From: Lunularia cruciata
Taxonomy: Eukaryota > Streptophyta > Marchantiopsida > Lunulariales > Lunulariaceae
Assembly: GCA_948567375.1 (NCBI GenBank)
Contig: OX419757.1
Location: 56,293,665-56,357,664 of the forward strand
DNA length: 64,000 nt
Direction: 5' to 3'
Shown here in pieces: positions 35,801 through 45,489 of the stretch. Position 1 is the first letter of the stretch. Every line of letters begins with the position of its first letter. The translations under genes were made by a program, and so were the position numbers. The notes under the pieces were generated by a model. It saw nothing but the letters and a program-made list of their open reading frames with translations, searched no databases and was not told the DNA's origin.

Positions 35801-37150
35801 CTCACACTGCCTCTGTGCTGGCTGTGATGCACCAGAGGTATCAGGTCCGCTGCCCTGAGTACACTCTCTCCTATGGTGAGGTCCACCACAAGTCCAACAA
35901 GCAACACCACCACTCACTGGCTGCTGCTGACCCGAAAATGAGGGTAAGGGTCTAACTCCACTAGGCCCTCCACTCGCTCCATAGGATCTGGGCTGTCCAC
36001 CCTGTCCTCGAAACCCAACTGGGCATGGTGCACTCTGCTGCACTCTAGAAGAAGTCACAACCATGGATGAGGTCTCTCTACCAAATCCAGATGTCACCAC
36101 TCTCTCCTCCACCATGTTGAGCTCAATACGCTCAGCCAAACCAAAGACTACTGCCAAAGTGGGCGAAGTAGCCTGCAACAACGTAGCATCACGAACTCTA
36201 CGTCGCAACTCCCTGTCCAGTATCCCATACCAAAACTGGACTGCCTGGGCCTCAGTAACTCCCTGAGTGAAACTGATCAGCCGCCTCATGCAAGTGTATG
36301 CCTCGCGTAGGCTCTCTCTAGCCTTCCGCTGGAACTCCTGCAAGCTCCTCAGCTTGTCAGTCCGCACTCCCTGGTAGTTCTGCCTCAAACATAGGAAGAA
36401 CTCAACCATGGGGTTAAACCCCGATACCACACCACCTCCTGCAGCGGTACCTCCACTCGTAGTAGCACTATCTCCAGCTAGTGCACCTCCACTAGCTCCA
36501 CCAACACTACTCGAGCTAGAACTCGTAGGTACAGCCGACCTACTCCTGGCCACCGAACCTGAAGTGATGGAGACATAGTGTGGAGACCAATACTGTCTCC
36601 ATAACTCAATCTCCTCCAAATGAGCTCTCCTGAACTCATGGTAGTCGTCCATCGGTGGACCCTCCAAGTGCTGAAACAACCCCTTCCATGCCATGAAGGG
36701 TGTGAACAAAGTCGGGTTCCGCATCTGCTGCAGATCACACCAACCATCGAACTCCTGGATGAAGTCATCCAACTCAATGGTACCCACTGTACCAGAGTAA
36801 CGCCTAGGGCCTTTGGAGGCCCCATAAATCTCGTCCATGTCCCACAACAACGGTGCGGACACACCAAGTGCACTCTCAACTGAATCAGCTCCTGTGTCGA
36901 ACTCCAACTCAGAGTCAATCTCCTCCCTCACTGGGACCTGAGATACAGGTTGATACCGAGCACCACTCCGAGTAAACCCACTGCGTACTGCAGGGCTAAC
37001 TCCTCTGGAATCTCCAAAGAACTCCGTCGTGACAAAGTAACCACACCAACAAACCCGAACCACCAACTGCAACAGCAAGTCGCAACCGCAAGTGCCCCAC
37101 CAAGTGCCAACACCAACTAAAACACCACCCACTAATGTAACTCTAACCAA
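32846..37150 (-). CDS. Element C Gag-protease-DNA cytosine-5 methyltransferase polyprotein
   Basis: 1434 codons in one open frame. The true start may be downstream, because the first 70 residues read like translated leader. The gag core includes 'VEFFLCLRQNYQGVRTDKLR' (about residues 250-350). Two zinc knuckles follow: 'CWTCGGPHHRREC' (about 417-430, C-x2-C-x3-H-x4-C) and 'CEHCHRFGHTSDRC' (about 448-461). The protease carries 'VLLDSGAQ' near 768. A cytosine-5 methyltransferase occupies about 1000-1330: motif I 'LLELFGGISTGL' (about 1015), motif IV 'ISGWPCQG' with the catalytic Cys (about 1098), motif VI 'LLENVPLM' (about 1145), motif VIII 'AHRLRLWWTNLL' (about 1181), motif IX-like 'ERERAMGFRTG' (about 1280) and motif X-like 'LGQAMDLNCLTW' (about 1307). 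The motif order is canonical, and motifs I, VIII and X most recall the DNMT3/DRM group. All key motifs look intact. Predicted activity: C5 methylation of DNA. Confidence 0.92.
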   Translation of the reverse strand: MVRVTLVGGVLVGVGTWWGTCGCDLLLQLVVRVCWCGYFVTTEFFGDSRGVSPAVRSGFTRSGARYQPVSQVPVREEIDSELEFDTGADSVESALGVSAPLLWDMDEIYGASKGPRRYSGTVGTIELDDFIQEFDGWCDLQQMRNPTLFTPFMAWKGLFQHLEGPPMDDYHEFRRAHLEEIELWRQYWSPHYVSITSGSVARSRSAVPTSSSSSSVGGASGGALAGDSATTSGGTAAGGGVVSGFNPMVEFFLCLRQNYQGVRTDKLRSLQEFQRKARESLREAYTCMRRLISFTQGVTEAQAVQFWYGILDRELRRRVRDATLLQATSPTLAVVFGLAERIELNMVEERVVTSGFGRETSSMVVTSSRVQQSAPCPVGFRGQGGQPRSYGASGGPSGVRPLPSFSGQQQPVSGGVACWTCGGPHHRRECTQGSGPDTSGASQPAQRQCEHCHRFGHTSDRCFDLHPELRSGRAAMAGSRGAPVHGGRGGRGGGRGSTPSRGAVPALTSDTAMATRIEQLEQRLASMAIAHRRSDSGAEASTSYAGDRDALDFMCGAAQVDASAAVTRSAVRAPEPRGASVELDPQRGEVGRQVRLPQSFTLSEALQTTSMVPRRPSAGVVGGDGVLDGVPASQPLATTQTEFSMMLGAAQLIMRHPLFSASDMFTLGVDPAPVFRLAATLCESRDGAVPTTRAEVVGSGADLVEEHGIRSATSGLWQAAAARLEELPARPAFERARFTPGVVLLDNQRGIFCLVGPSGKVYTPQRVLLDSGAQPLMLGKAAVVGLELRKTDVERCPFQIQTSLGGGSTQYITRGELVVQVQPGHPTDSSVVRAQAIATIAESYDVLVGGAVLYPMGFSIDYWEETASYRPGWQSGEGRVCRLPVRFSSGNLGSLQSGTMAASVLAFSGAVTWPGDLLEGNAHAEDTPIPEEITRLWSTSGIVPSTLDVPLWSLEEALQQHADQLVQQAWSGAFVPSGDECEDEPPEAIALTPLDTTLIAWQYPIEGICLLELFGGISTGLAAVLQAGIRVQRYLYVERDETARRVSLHHVAHLAYRYPELLPMSAVRGYQKALPGDISLLGAHDLERHGHVHLVISGWPCQGHTCAGRGLGLQDPRSGVFWEMLRILRHLQVHQSVSPAYLLENVPLMGDSRTRVVESTHQVHSWMGPAVLLDAARVGSRAHRLRLWWTNLLPREVLQRAYDGIQRLDHILVDDILDVGRQSQTVVVADRSPMAVVNLVGQPRAAFPTLMSFPGSHAFREGGPGLVWDSQLQQLVEPNADERERAMGFRTGITAVPAVSEASRRQVLGQAMDLNCLTWIVSLGLAEQCRMRLIGITTRTLVSPVPIETIQAHAGGDGPSGHGILGTHPVAIRESGLLGVHPGERGLLGLHPWSTWDAARGRMELAARVEGVFHTEVGTSSGREHDTIAPKGPV

Positions 37151-38123
37151 GATAACTACACTAGGGGAAGGGCAACCTGTAACCTGCCATCATAACACGC
37201 ACTCTCACGGTCTACAGGTCATCACTTCTTGCCTCACCGGAGAGAAACAAAGGTAGTCTGACTGGTCATCACTCCAGCCTCACCACCGAGAGCACACCAG
37301 AGCACCAACGCTCAAAAGTCAAGGCACCTCACACAAACGTGGTGCACAAACAGGAAGCAAAGAATGGAGGGGATCCAATCACAGGAAATCTAAACAAAAA
37401 CCCTCCATCTCATAACACAACACGGGACTGACTCTGCCACCATTTGGCATTTGACATAAGAGTAGTTCGTATCTAAGTCCTAAGCTACCAGGATCACCAA
37501 GAATGGGATCAAACTGCCTCTCCTAGCCAAAGCTACATGTGTATAAATAACAGTGGCACAGTCACTATGACAACAAGTGAGGGTGGACCAGTTGGCTAGG
37601 GCACCAGTCTAGGAACAAGAGATCTAGGGGTCAAACCCTGTTGCGCACAATCTAGCAAGAAAGGCAGATTTTGCCAACCAATGACCAAGATCTACACTAA
37701 ACTAGCTAGCCTCACGCCAGCAAGCTGGCTTGCTGGCCCTTCTGGCCCTTCTAGGCCTTTGTAGCCTCTCATAGCCCACAGCCCTATGCCTCGAAGCCTC
37801 CAACTCTAGCCTCCAACTGGAGCTTTCCAACTCCACCTTCAATTTCACTTTCTGAGCCCAACTCGCAGCAAATTCGTCCTGCCTTCACCTCTTGAGCTCA
37901 AAATCACAACACTGCTCGAAAATTGCTCCTTCTTTGCTCGAAATTTGGCCAGCGCTTCCGCACACCGTCCGCCTAACTGCCAAATTTGCATCAACTACAC
38001 GAGTTCTACACTCTAGGGAAACACAGAACCTGAATCGAGCTACCACGATCCACCGAGCTTGGAGATACCACCAACACTCAACGTTCCTGCACCCGATTTC
38101 CCCCTGACTTCACTTCTCTGATG
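37151..38123 (-). other. Leader of element C, non-coding
   Basis: About 1 kb between A1 and gag, matching 19769-21180 of element A. Immediately after A1 the minus strand reads 'catcagagaag', a weak match to the ATCAGAG core of the tRNA-Met primer site. No convincing open frame is present. Confidence 0.6.
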
Positions 38124-38572
38124 TAATCAGATTGCTTAACATTCTCAACTCAACTCAACTCAGATCAGTACTTGATCTGTCACTCTATAAACTGCCAACA
38201 ACTGGGCACTGATTACAGTCAAGCCACACCCACTCAAGCATAGAGAATCCAGGTGACGCTCGCCGGCCTCTGTCCACCATAGCCAGGAACTCGAAGGCTC
38301 AACATCAGAGAAGTGAGCTCTCTGGAGCTCACTTCGAAACTATACCCCCTGGACTCGAGCTAGCCCTGAAACCCTAACGGTCCCACTGACGGCACACTCG
38401 ACGGTGCAAACGGTGCAAAGTGACGGTGGGCCCCACCGTGAAGTCAGTACCCCGAACACGAAATCTAACCGTCGGAAAGTAGTCCCTGAGAAACAGCTAG
38501 AATAACTCTAACTACCATCACTTGAACTCCAGTGTCTGAGCATCTAGATGCGGAACTACAAATGGCGTGACA
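38124..38572 (-). repeat. Terminal repeat A1 of element C (5' end)
   Basis: In element orientation it runs from TGTCACGCCATTTG to CTGATTA and is followed by the leader, not by B. It is paired with A2 at 28993-29441. Confidence 0.92.
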
Positions 38573-38576
38573 GCAA

Positions 38577-39300
38577 CAAAAAGCATATTTGAGTGTTTAG
38601 ATTTATCTTGTGAACATGGAGGGTCATCAAGAGTGGAAATTGAGACTATGCAAGGTTCCCAAATGGTTTGAGGTGATTATAGGGGTGGATTTGAGGAAAA
38701 GAGAGTTTACAATAGAATTTGAAGAGAATGTTGAGAGGATCCAAAAACCTACATTTGGAGGAAAGAATGAGTCTAAGTGCTTTCTATGTGGAGAGAAGGG
38801 ACATAAGGCAAGTTCATGTCCATTGACCTTTGAAAGCAAGAGATTGAAGGGAAAGAGAGGCTTACTTGACTTGGGGTTTGCATGGTGGACCTTCTTCACT
38901 ACGACTGGGAGGGAGAAGATCTAAGACCAAGGAGTTGTGTGAGGTTTGTGGAGTTGAAGGACTTCCAAAAGGACATGAATATAGTGGAGTAAAATCACTT
39001 TTGGAGACTTTGGTGAACGATCTTGGAGAGAGTCTTAGTACAGCTACAGAAACACTACCACGTTCATCAGCTAGTTCTCAAGATTAGTGATGGAGATAAT
39101 CTTTCAACTTATGGATAAACTATCCATGAGAATTAGATTAATATGCACTCTAGGATTTGATGTTGCTATAGAAATCTTGGAGTAATCTAAACCTTTTGTG
39201 CTCCATAGAGTGGATTATTCTCAGATGGTGTTAGTCATATATATACTCTTTTAGTTATAGTGTGAGAGAAAACAAATTTGAGAGAAAAGAAAGATAGTGA
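38577..39300 (+). other. Element B leader with small CCHC zinc-knuckle frame
   Basis: Leader resuming after element C. The frame at 38610-38924 carries 'CFLCGEKGHKASSC', a C-x2-C-x4-H-x4-C zinc knuckle lying upstream of gag. A further Cys-pair segment, 'KELCEVCGVEGLPKGHEY', follows near 38930-38990. Both have counterparts in element G (about 56340-56560), so the segment is a family trait rather than chance. Its origin is unknown; it could be a captured fragment of LINE or host coding sequence. Confidence 0.6.
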
Positions 39301-39309
39301 GGAATTAAG

Positions 39310-40320
39310 ATGGGGAAACTTCCGTTTTTCTTTGGCAAGGATGGAGAAGATGAGAAAGCCTTTGTGAGAGACTTCATGAGAGCTTGCATAGGAAACAATG
39401 AGAGGAGGAAGAATGAGTGGGCCTCATTATTACCAAATTTCTTTGAGGATGCAGCACTTACATGGTATGAGTCAGAATACCAAAAGAGAGAGAGGAGAGA
39501 TGGGGAAGAAGAGTCTTGGGAGAGTTTGAATTCAGCACTCATTGAGAACTTTCTCCCAGATGAGAGTTATGAAAGATTGATGAGTAAGGTTACCTTTCTC
39601 AAACAAGGATATGGAGAGAAATTGAGAGTCTATGTGGAAAGAGTGGAAAAGTTAGAGTCTAGGTTTTGCATAGTGTTGAGGAAGAGTGGGGATGATGTGG
39701 AGACTACTATGATTGGCATAGGAGCCATGCTCACCAAAAATTTTGTGGGAGGATTGAGATCACAAATTAGAAGCAAGGTGAGATATTAGAAACCTTCTTC
39801 CAAGGTTGAAGCTATCAAGATTGCAATTTGTGTGGAGGAGAGTTTGGAAGGAGATGAGAGTGATTTGGTGGTGAAGGAGGTTGTACATCATCCTCAAGGC
39901 TACAATTATGGTGGAACTTTTGATACTTTGGTGGCAAGGATTGCACTACAAGTAGTAGTTGCTCCAGTTCTTGTACCTCCACCAAAGTATCCACTTCAAA
40001 CCATCACATAACAACTTGCAAATCTCAAAATTAATGCGGTGCAACTATGGGAGAAGAGAGAGGTGGATCAGAATGTAGGGAGAGAGCCTAGGAGTTATGG
40101 AAACTATCTATATAGAGGAGGCCAACCAGCCAACAATTTCAATGATAGAAATACTTTTGGTTGTGGAGGAAGAGGCCATATCCAAAGGAATTGCCCAAAT
40201 TCCACTTACCATGGAGGAAGGGGTTATGAGGGAGCCAATAGAGGGAAAGAGGGAGGTAATGAAACCTAAGTGGCTCCTTATCCAAACAAAGGTAAGGGGA
40301 TAGCATCTATAGATGTGGTT
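39310..40320 (+). mobile_element. Element B gag region
   Basis: The frame at 39310-39789 starts 'MGKLPFFFGKDGEDEKAF' and contains the gag core 'EDAALTWYESEYQ' and 'LIENFLPDESYERLM'. A CCHC knuckle ('CGGRGHIQRNCP', about 40165-40200) follows. This is the capsid and nucleocapsid precursor region, equivalent to 56880-57920 in element G. It is fossil and broken. Confidence 0.85.
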
Positions 40321-41050
40321 GAGAGCAGGTATGAGAAGGGAGAGTGCTCAAACTCCAAGGGTCTTAATTTGGAGCTTTTGGCACAAGAGAAGAAGAGAGC
40401 TCATTTTGCAAAGGATGTTCACTTTTCTCAAGAATTTACTCCAAGAAAGGATACTCCTACATCTACTAGGAGCACTCGCACCTCAACACCATCAACAACA
40501 AAGACTCCAATGAAGAATTTGGGGATGGAAGATTTCTTGATTTCAAAGCAACAGTGGAACTACAATGTGTTAGAGGATGTTGGTAGCCACAAGGCTAACA
40601 TCATAGTGGGCCAATTTATTGCTTTGAACCCTACCTTGAGAAAAGAGCTTAGAGTTGTTGTGAGTTCTACAAGGAGCATGAGGAAGAAGAAGGCAAAGGC
40701 TCCAATATCAATGGGGGTGGTAGATGCCAAGCCAATACCATGGGAGGTTTGTGAATATGCCTCCAAGATTGATGTGAGAGTGAATGGCCACAACATCAAG
40801 GATGCATTGGTTGATGGAGGATCAACAATAAATGCCATGTCAAAAAGGTTGATGAAGAAGTTGGGTATGATACTCTCAAGACCTTCAACATTTGTGATGA
40901 GTATGGCAAACAAGCAACAAGTTTGATTAGTAGGGGTGATAGATAAGGTGGTAGTTTCAGTTATGGGAGTTCAAAATCTCATGACTTTCCAAGTCTTGAA
41001 GGATTCAAGCTATGACTTACTTCTTGGGAGGCCATGGTTGAGAGCAGCAC
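40320..41050 (+). mobile_element. Element B protease region
   Basis: The motif 'DALVDGGSTINAMSKRLMKK' near 40807 is the aspartic-protease segment of Athila/Tat-like elements. The downstream part near 41010 ends in the 'LLGRPWL' segment usual for the end of the fold. It is fossil. Confidence 0.75.
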
Positions 41051-41232
41051 GCACAACTGATTGATGGCACAAAGGGTACTTGAGGATTTGGCCATCAACC
41101 CATAGAGTCATAATTCTTGTGACTCACACCACTAACACTTCACATTTAGATACACCATCTTCTGATTATTGGGAATTAGATTCTAAAGAAGGAGCTTCAA
41201 GTGTGGACACAAGCATGGAAGAGTAGACTTCC

Positions 41233-42260
41233 ATGGAGGAGGATGAATCTGAATCTGATTTTGATTCAGATGTGTATCCTTTGTGTGCTATGGATTTTGC
41301 ACCTAAGCCAGAGGTTTTGAAGGACCCAGATAAATCACCATTGATACTTGAGGAGGTAGAGAGAAGGTTATTTACCCTTAAGTATGGTCCAAATGTTACC
41401 AAGGAGGAGAAGGTGAGATTTGAGGAGATTTTTTGCAAGTTCATTCATGTGTTTGCTTTTAGTCACAAGGATTTGAAGGAAGTCACCTTGGAGGAGCACA
41501 AGATAGAGGTGGAGTCACATGCAAGACCAATCCGCCAAAAGCAACATTGCATTAGCCCACCAATATTTTTGGTTGTGAAGGAGGAGATTGATAAGCTCAA
41601 GGAGGTTAGATTTATCTTAAAGGTAGAGAATTCAGAATGGGTGTCTCCAATTGTCATTGTGAAGAAAAAGAATGGCAAGCTTTGGGTTTGTGTGGATTAC
41701 AAGAAGCTCAATGTTGTTACCAAGAAGGACTACTACCCATTTCCATTCATTGATGAGATCTTGGAGGAGGTTGTAGGTCATAAGAGGTATAGTTTTGGAG
41801 ATGGTTATAGTGGATATAACCAAATTAAGATTGCACCAGAGCATCAACAACTCACCACGTTAACCATACCTTGGGGAACTTTTGCTTTCAAGGTCATGCC
41901 TTTTGAGCTTTGCAATGCTCCAGCCACATTCTAACGGTTCATGAACAAGGTATTTGAACCTTTCATTGGGAAATTTGTGAGAGAGTTCATTGATGACTTT
42001 TGTGTCTATGGAAGCAAGGAGGAGCACTTTGAGCACCTAATCAAGGTCTTGCAACGCTTGGATGAGGCAAATGCATCACTCAACCCAAAGAAGTGCATTT
42101 TTGGATGTGAAGAAGGTCTACATTTGGGACACATCATCTCCAAGGATGGAATAGCAGTTGATCCTAAGAAGGTGAGGAAAATCTTAGACCTTCCATTCCC
42201 TTCAAGCTTCAAGCTTGACAAAGTTACACCAATTCTTGGAGATCGTTGGGTACTATAGGA
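41233..42260 (+). mobile_element. Element B reverse transcriptase region
   Basis: Landmarks are 'SPIVIVKKKNGKLWVCVDYK', 'DYYPFPFIDEILEEV', 'SGYNQIKIAPEHQ' and the catalytic 'FIDDFCVYG' near 41990. The FIDDF core and the DYYPFPFID segment are typical of Athila/Tat. It is fossil and broken. Confidence 0.88.
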
Positions 42261-42328
42261 GGTTCATCTTCTCATTTTCCAACAAGGCTTATGCATTGAC
42301 CATCTACATGAAGAAGGGTGTAGATTAA

Positions 42329-42868
42329 ATGGTGATTTTGGAGGACAAGGAGGCTCTCAAAGCTTTTGAGGAGCTCAAGCAATCCCTTGTTGTAGCTCTA
42401 ATTCTTGCTAAACCTGATTGGAGTAAGCCTTTCATCCTCTACATTGATGCTTCTAATGTTGCTATAGGATGCACTCTTAGTCAATTAGACCAAGATGGGC
42501 ATGATCATTCAATAGCTTATGCTAGTAGGTAGATGGTTTCAACAGAGAAGAACTACTCTGTCAAGGAGAGAGAAGGGTTGGCAGTGATCTTTGGTCTCAA
42601 GAAGTTTAGACACTATTTGATTGGAGGGAAAGCCACCATTGTCATAGATCACAAGGCTTTGAAGTACATCTTCAACAAGCCTAATGTTGAAGGGAGACTA
42701 GCAAGGTGGACGATACTCTTGCCTGAGTATGACTACACCATTGAGAATAGGCCAAGAAAGAAACATGCAAATGCTGATTTGTTATCTAGGGCCTATGATC
42801 ATGATGGATATGAGCCAATGGATGATTCCTTCCCGGATGAGGAGCTCATGACAATCTCAATCACTTAA
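42329..42868 (+). mobile_element. Element B RNase H region
   Basis: 'FILYIDASNVAIGCTLSQLD', 'NYSVKEREGLAVIFGLKKFR', 'VIDHKALKYIFNKP' and 'NADLLSRAY' follow the gypsy RNase H order. It is fossil. Confidence 0.85.
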
Positions 42869-42877
42869 GAGGTTCCA

Positions 42878-44155
42878 ATGGAGTACAAGGAGATTGTGGA
42901 TTTTGTGACAAGAGGTAACTATCCAAAAGGGATGCATGCTAAGGAGAGGAAAGCCCTTGCAGCAAGATCTAAACCTTACACAATGGTGGAGGATATTCTT
43001 TTTCACCAAGGAGCAAATGGTCTACTTCAAAGAACAATGGGTAAGGAAGAGTCTATCCTACTCATAAAGGAGTTTCATGAAGGTTTAATGTGTGGAGGAC
43101 ACTTTACAGGAAAGGTGATTGCTTTCAAGATTCTAGATGCAGGTTACCATTGGAGAGGAATTTTCAAGGATTATCTTGATTATTGCAAAACTTGTCATGT
43201 TTGTCAAGCTTTTGCTAGAAAGTCTACATCCACTTCACCACTTAGATCAATTCCATTACTAGGACCTTTTGAGAAGTGGGAAAAAGATTTTGTAGGTTCT
43301 CTCAATAGAACCCCAAGGAACAATTGGTAGATTGTGGTAGTTACTGATTACCTTACCAAGTGGGTGGAGGCTAGAACATTGAGGGACAAGAATGAAGATG
43401 AAGCTGGTAGATTTCTTTATGAAGGCATTATAACTAGATTTGGATGCCCTTTGGAGTTGGAGGAGGAGATAGAGGAGGAGAGTTTACAAGAAGCATTACT
43501 ATAGCCATGCTATGACATTCTCTATCACACATAGAGTAACTACATCTTATAAGTCAAATTCCAATGGCTTGGTAGAGAGAACCAATCAGACTTGTGCATG
43601 ATGTTGGCCAAAGATGCAGAAATGGAGGGGGCTAAACATCATTGGGCCAAGAGGATTCATGCAGTTTTGTGGGAGTATAGGACAGCCATGAAGACTTCCA
43701 CCGGATATTCTCCATTTCAATTGGTTTATGGTATTGAGTCTACCCAACCTATTCACTTTGATCTTTCTATCTTCCAAAGCATTCATAGGAGATTGAAGGA
43801 AGCACAAGGAGGTGATGTAGAGAAGTCAAGGAAGGATCAACTCATGGAGTTGGAAGAGGCAAGAGCAGTTGCTATGGTTTGAGTGGAGCTAGCCCAAAGG
43901 AAACAGAAGGAGAGCTATGACAAGAGGCAATGCAAGAAGAAGGTGGAGCCTTTCCAAGAAGGTGATTGGGTAATGTTGTTTGATTCTATTCAATTCAAGA
44001 GAGTGCAAAAGAAGTTTTTGCCTAAATACTTTGGACCTTTCATTGTGGAGAAGGTGTAGGGCAATTACACTTATGATCTCAAGGAGTTAGGAGGAAGACA
44101 CTTTGATAGGATTAACCATGATAAGTTGAAGATGTATCATATAAGGTAGAGAGAC
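42878..44155 (+). mobile_element. Element B integrase region
   Basis: The zinc-binding part contains 'YCKTCHVCQAFARK' near 43180-43220. The core begins 'WEKDFVGSLN'. The C-terminal part, near 43592-44150, includes 'SIGQ'/'EYRTAMKTSTGYSPFQLVYG' and a final basic segment. The equivalent tail is seen antisense at 58268-58925 and 63340-64000. It is fossil, with several breaks. Confidence 0.82.
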
Positions 44156-44197
44156 CTTCACTTTGAGGATAAAGTGAAAACTTAGTCCGGGAGTAAA

Positions 44198-44888
44198 TGT
44201 AACACCCATTTGTGCATGTGTGTGGTATTGTGATATTTAGCTTGGTATTACAAGTACTTGAGAGATATTAATTATATAAAGATAAAGGATGGTTCTACAT
44301 TAGTCATGATTAGCTAGAGTTAGTCATAGCTAAGATAGAGGAGACCTTACTTTAGAGGAGATGGAAAAGATGAGCACCACTATTTTGGATTTTAGTGTGT
44401 TGACTTGATATTATTCCTAGGTGTTTGGCTTTGAAGAATGAGTTGAGAACTCTTGGGCCCGCAAGCCTTTTTGTTTTGGATTCTTCTATAGTCCAAGGAT
44501 AGCCAATGTGAAGGAATCCTTGACTGAGTGGTTGGGTCAAGATAAGATCACATGTTAGTGGAATATGCCCATGTGAATGGATATTCCTTTCTACTTTTTG
44601 ACTTTACTTGACTTTTAGTCTAGTAACTTGAGTTACTACGGTAATTGGTAACTTTGGTGTGTAACTATTTCACAAGTATATAAACAAGGGGTGAGGAGGT
44701 ACTCAACATCCTTTCATTTGCAACCATCTCTCTCTCATTGAGTTCTCTAATGAGCAATGTCTTGAGTCTTAGAGTGTTAGCCTCGGAGGAGTATGATGGA
44801 GTTGGGGTTCCTTGCCTTCTCAGTCCATGGTGCGCTACCATAATAGCCATTAGAGGTTCATCCTAAGTGAGAGATAGGCCGGATCACA
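44198..44888 (+). repeat. 3' LTR of element B
   Basis: Copy of 25468-26157 with about 4% divergence. It ends GGATCACA and is followed by AGTC and then the continuation of element A reverse transcriptase. TATA box at 44677-44684. Confidence 0.93.
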
Positions 44889-45085
44889 AGTCATGGATAT
44901 GATCCTAGCTGGATTGGATTTTGCTTGGTGCTATATTGATGACATTTTGGTCTATAGCACTACTATGGAGGAGCATGAGAGATAGTTGTTGGAGGTGTTT
45001 GAGAGGTTGAGATCTCATGGACTCAAATTACATCCTGGGAAGTGTAGGTTCTTCCATGAGCAGGTTGAGTATTTGGGTCACACTA
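44889..45085 (+). mobile_element. Element A reverse transcriptase, second part
   Basis: It continues from 25467 across element B with the equivalents of 'LDFARCYIDDILVYSTT' and 'LHPGKCRFFHEQVEYLGHT'. The join of 25467 to 44889 matches the uninterrupted sequence of element C. The segment ends where chromovirus E begins. Confidence 0.85.
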
Positions 45086-45489
45086 TGTATAACAATATGG
45101 AGTTTAGCAACATAGTTAGTAAGGCTAATGAAGTAGAGAATAAGCCAAATTAGCCTAGAATATTCCAAAAGCATCAAGGAAGCTTCTTGACTAGTTAACT
45201 TGCACTCCAAGCAGGTAACTTCTAGAAGGAAGCTTATAGAAGCTTCTAACTATCTTAGCTTGCACGCCAAGTAGGCAAACTTCTAGAAGGAAGCTTCTTG
45301 AGAAGCTTGCTAGTTAACTTAGCTTGCACTCTAAGAAAGTAGCTCAAGGAAGCTTCTCAAGGGCCTTGTATGCTACCTATAAATACCAAATCCAAAGCTC
45401 ATGCTAGGCATTTGGAGTTTTCCCTTATTCAAGTGTCCCAATGTGAGTTTCCATTCTCCTATTTCTCTCCTCGGATTTGGTCTTTTACA
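45086..45489 (+). repeat. 5' LTR of chromovirus E
   Basis: It starts TGTATAACAATATGG and ends TTTTACA, directly before 'ttgctattagagtagga', a decayed tRNA-iMet primer site. Inside are about three imperfect repeats of an 'agcttgcac..caag' unit with AAGCTTCT palindromes (about 45190-45345). Confidence 0.7.
45377..45385 (+). promoter_or_regulatory. TATA box in chromovirus E LTR
   Basis: 'ctataaata' lies about 105 bp before the LTR end, a normal place for an LTR promoter. Confidence 0.6.

Larger units (their letters stand above)
28887..38572 (-). mobile_element. Element C: young gypsy-like retrotransposon with DNA methyltransferase and PHD finger
   Basis: The minus-strand element is 9686 bp, bounded by TGTC (5' end, at 38572) and GACA (3' end, at 28887) and flanked by the perfect 4-bp duplication GCAA (28883-28886 and 38573-38576). 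Order in its own direction: repeat A1, leader, gag, zinc knuckles, protease, methyltransferase, reverse transcriptase, RNase H, integrase, PHD finger, B1, GC, A2, B2. A1 and A2 differ at 3 of 449 positions and B1 and B2 are identical, so it is recent. It looks nearly whole with only a few breaks at most. Its base composition is more GC-rich than its surroundings. Confidence 0.93.
25468..44888 (+). mobile_element. Element B: Athila/Tat-like (OTA) gypsy, full length with nested insertions, broken (fossil)
   Basis: LTRs of about 690 bp (25468-26157 and 44198-44888) start TGTAACACCC and end ACA. The flanks show a 4-bp duplication with one mismatch (GGTC at 25464-25467, AGTC at 44889-44892). The tRNA-Asp-like primer site, the protease with 'ALVDGGSTINAM' and the reverse transcriptase with 'FIDDFCVYG' place it in the Athila/Tat branch. 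By hand count the LTRs differ at about 27 positions (about 4%). A solo LTR (26282-28196) and element C (28887-38572) lie in its leader. The coding region has several breaks. Confidence 0.9.
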
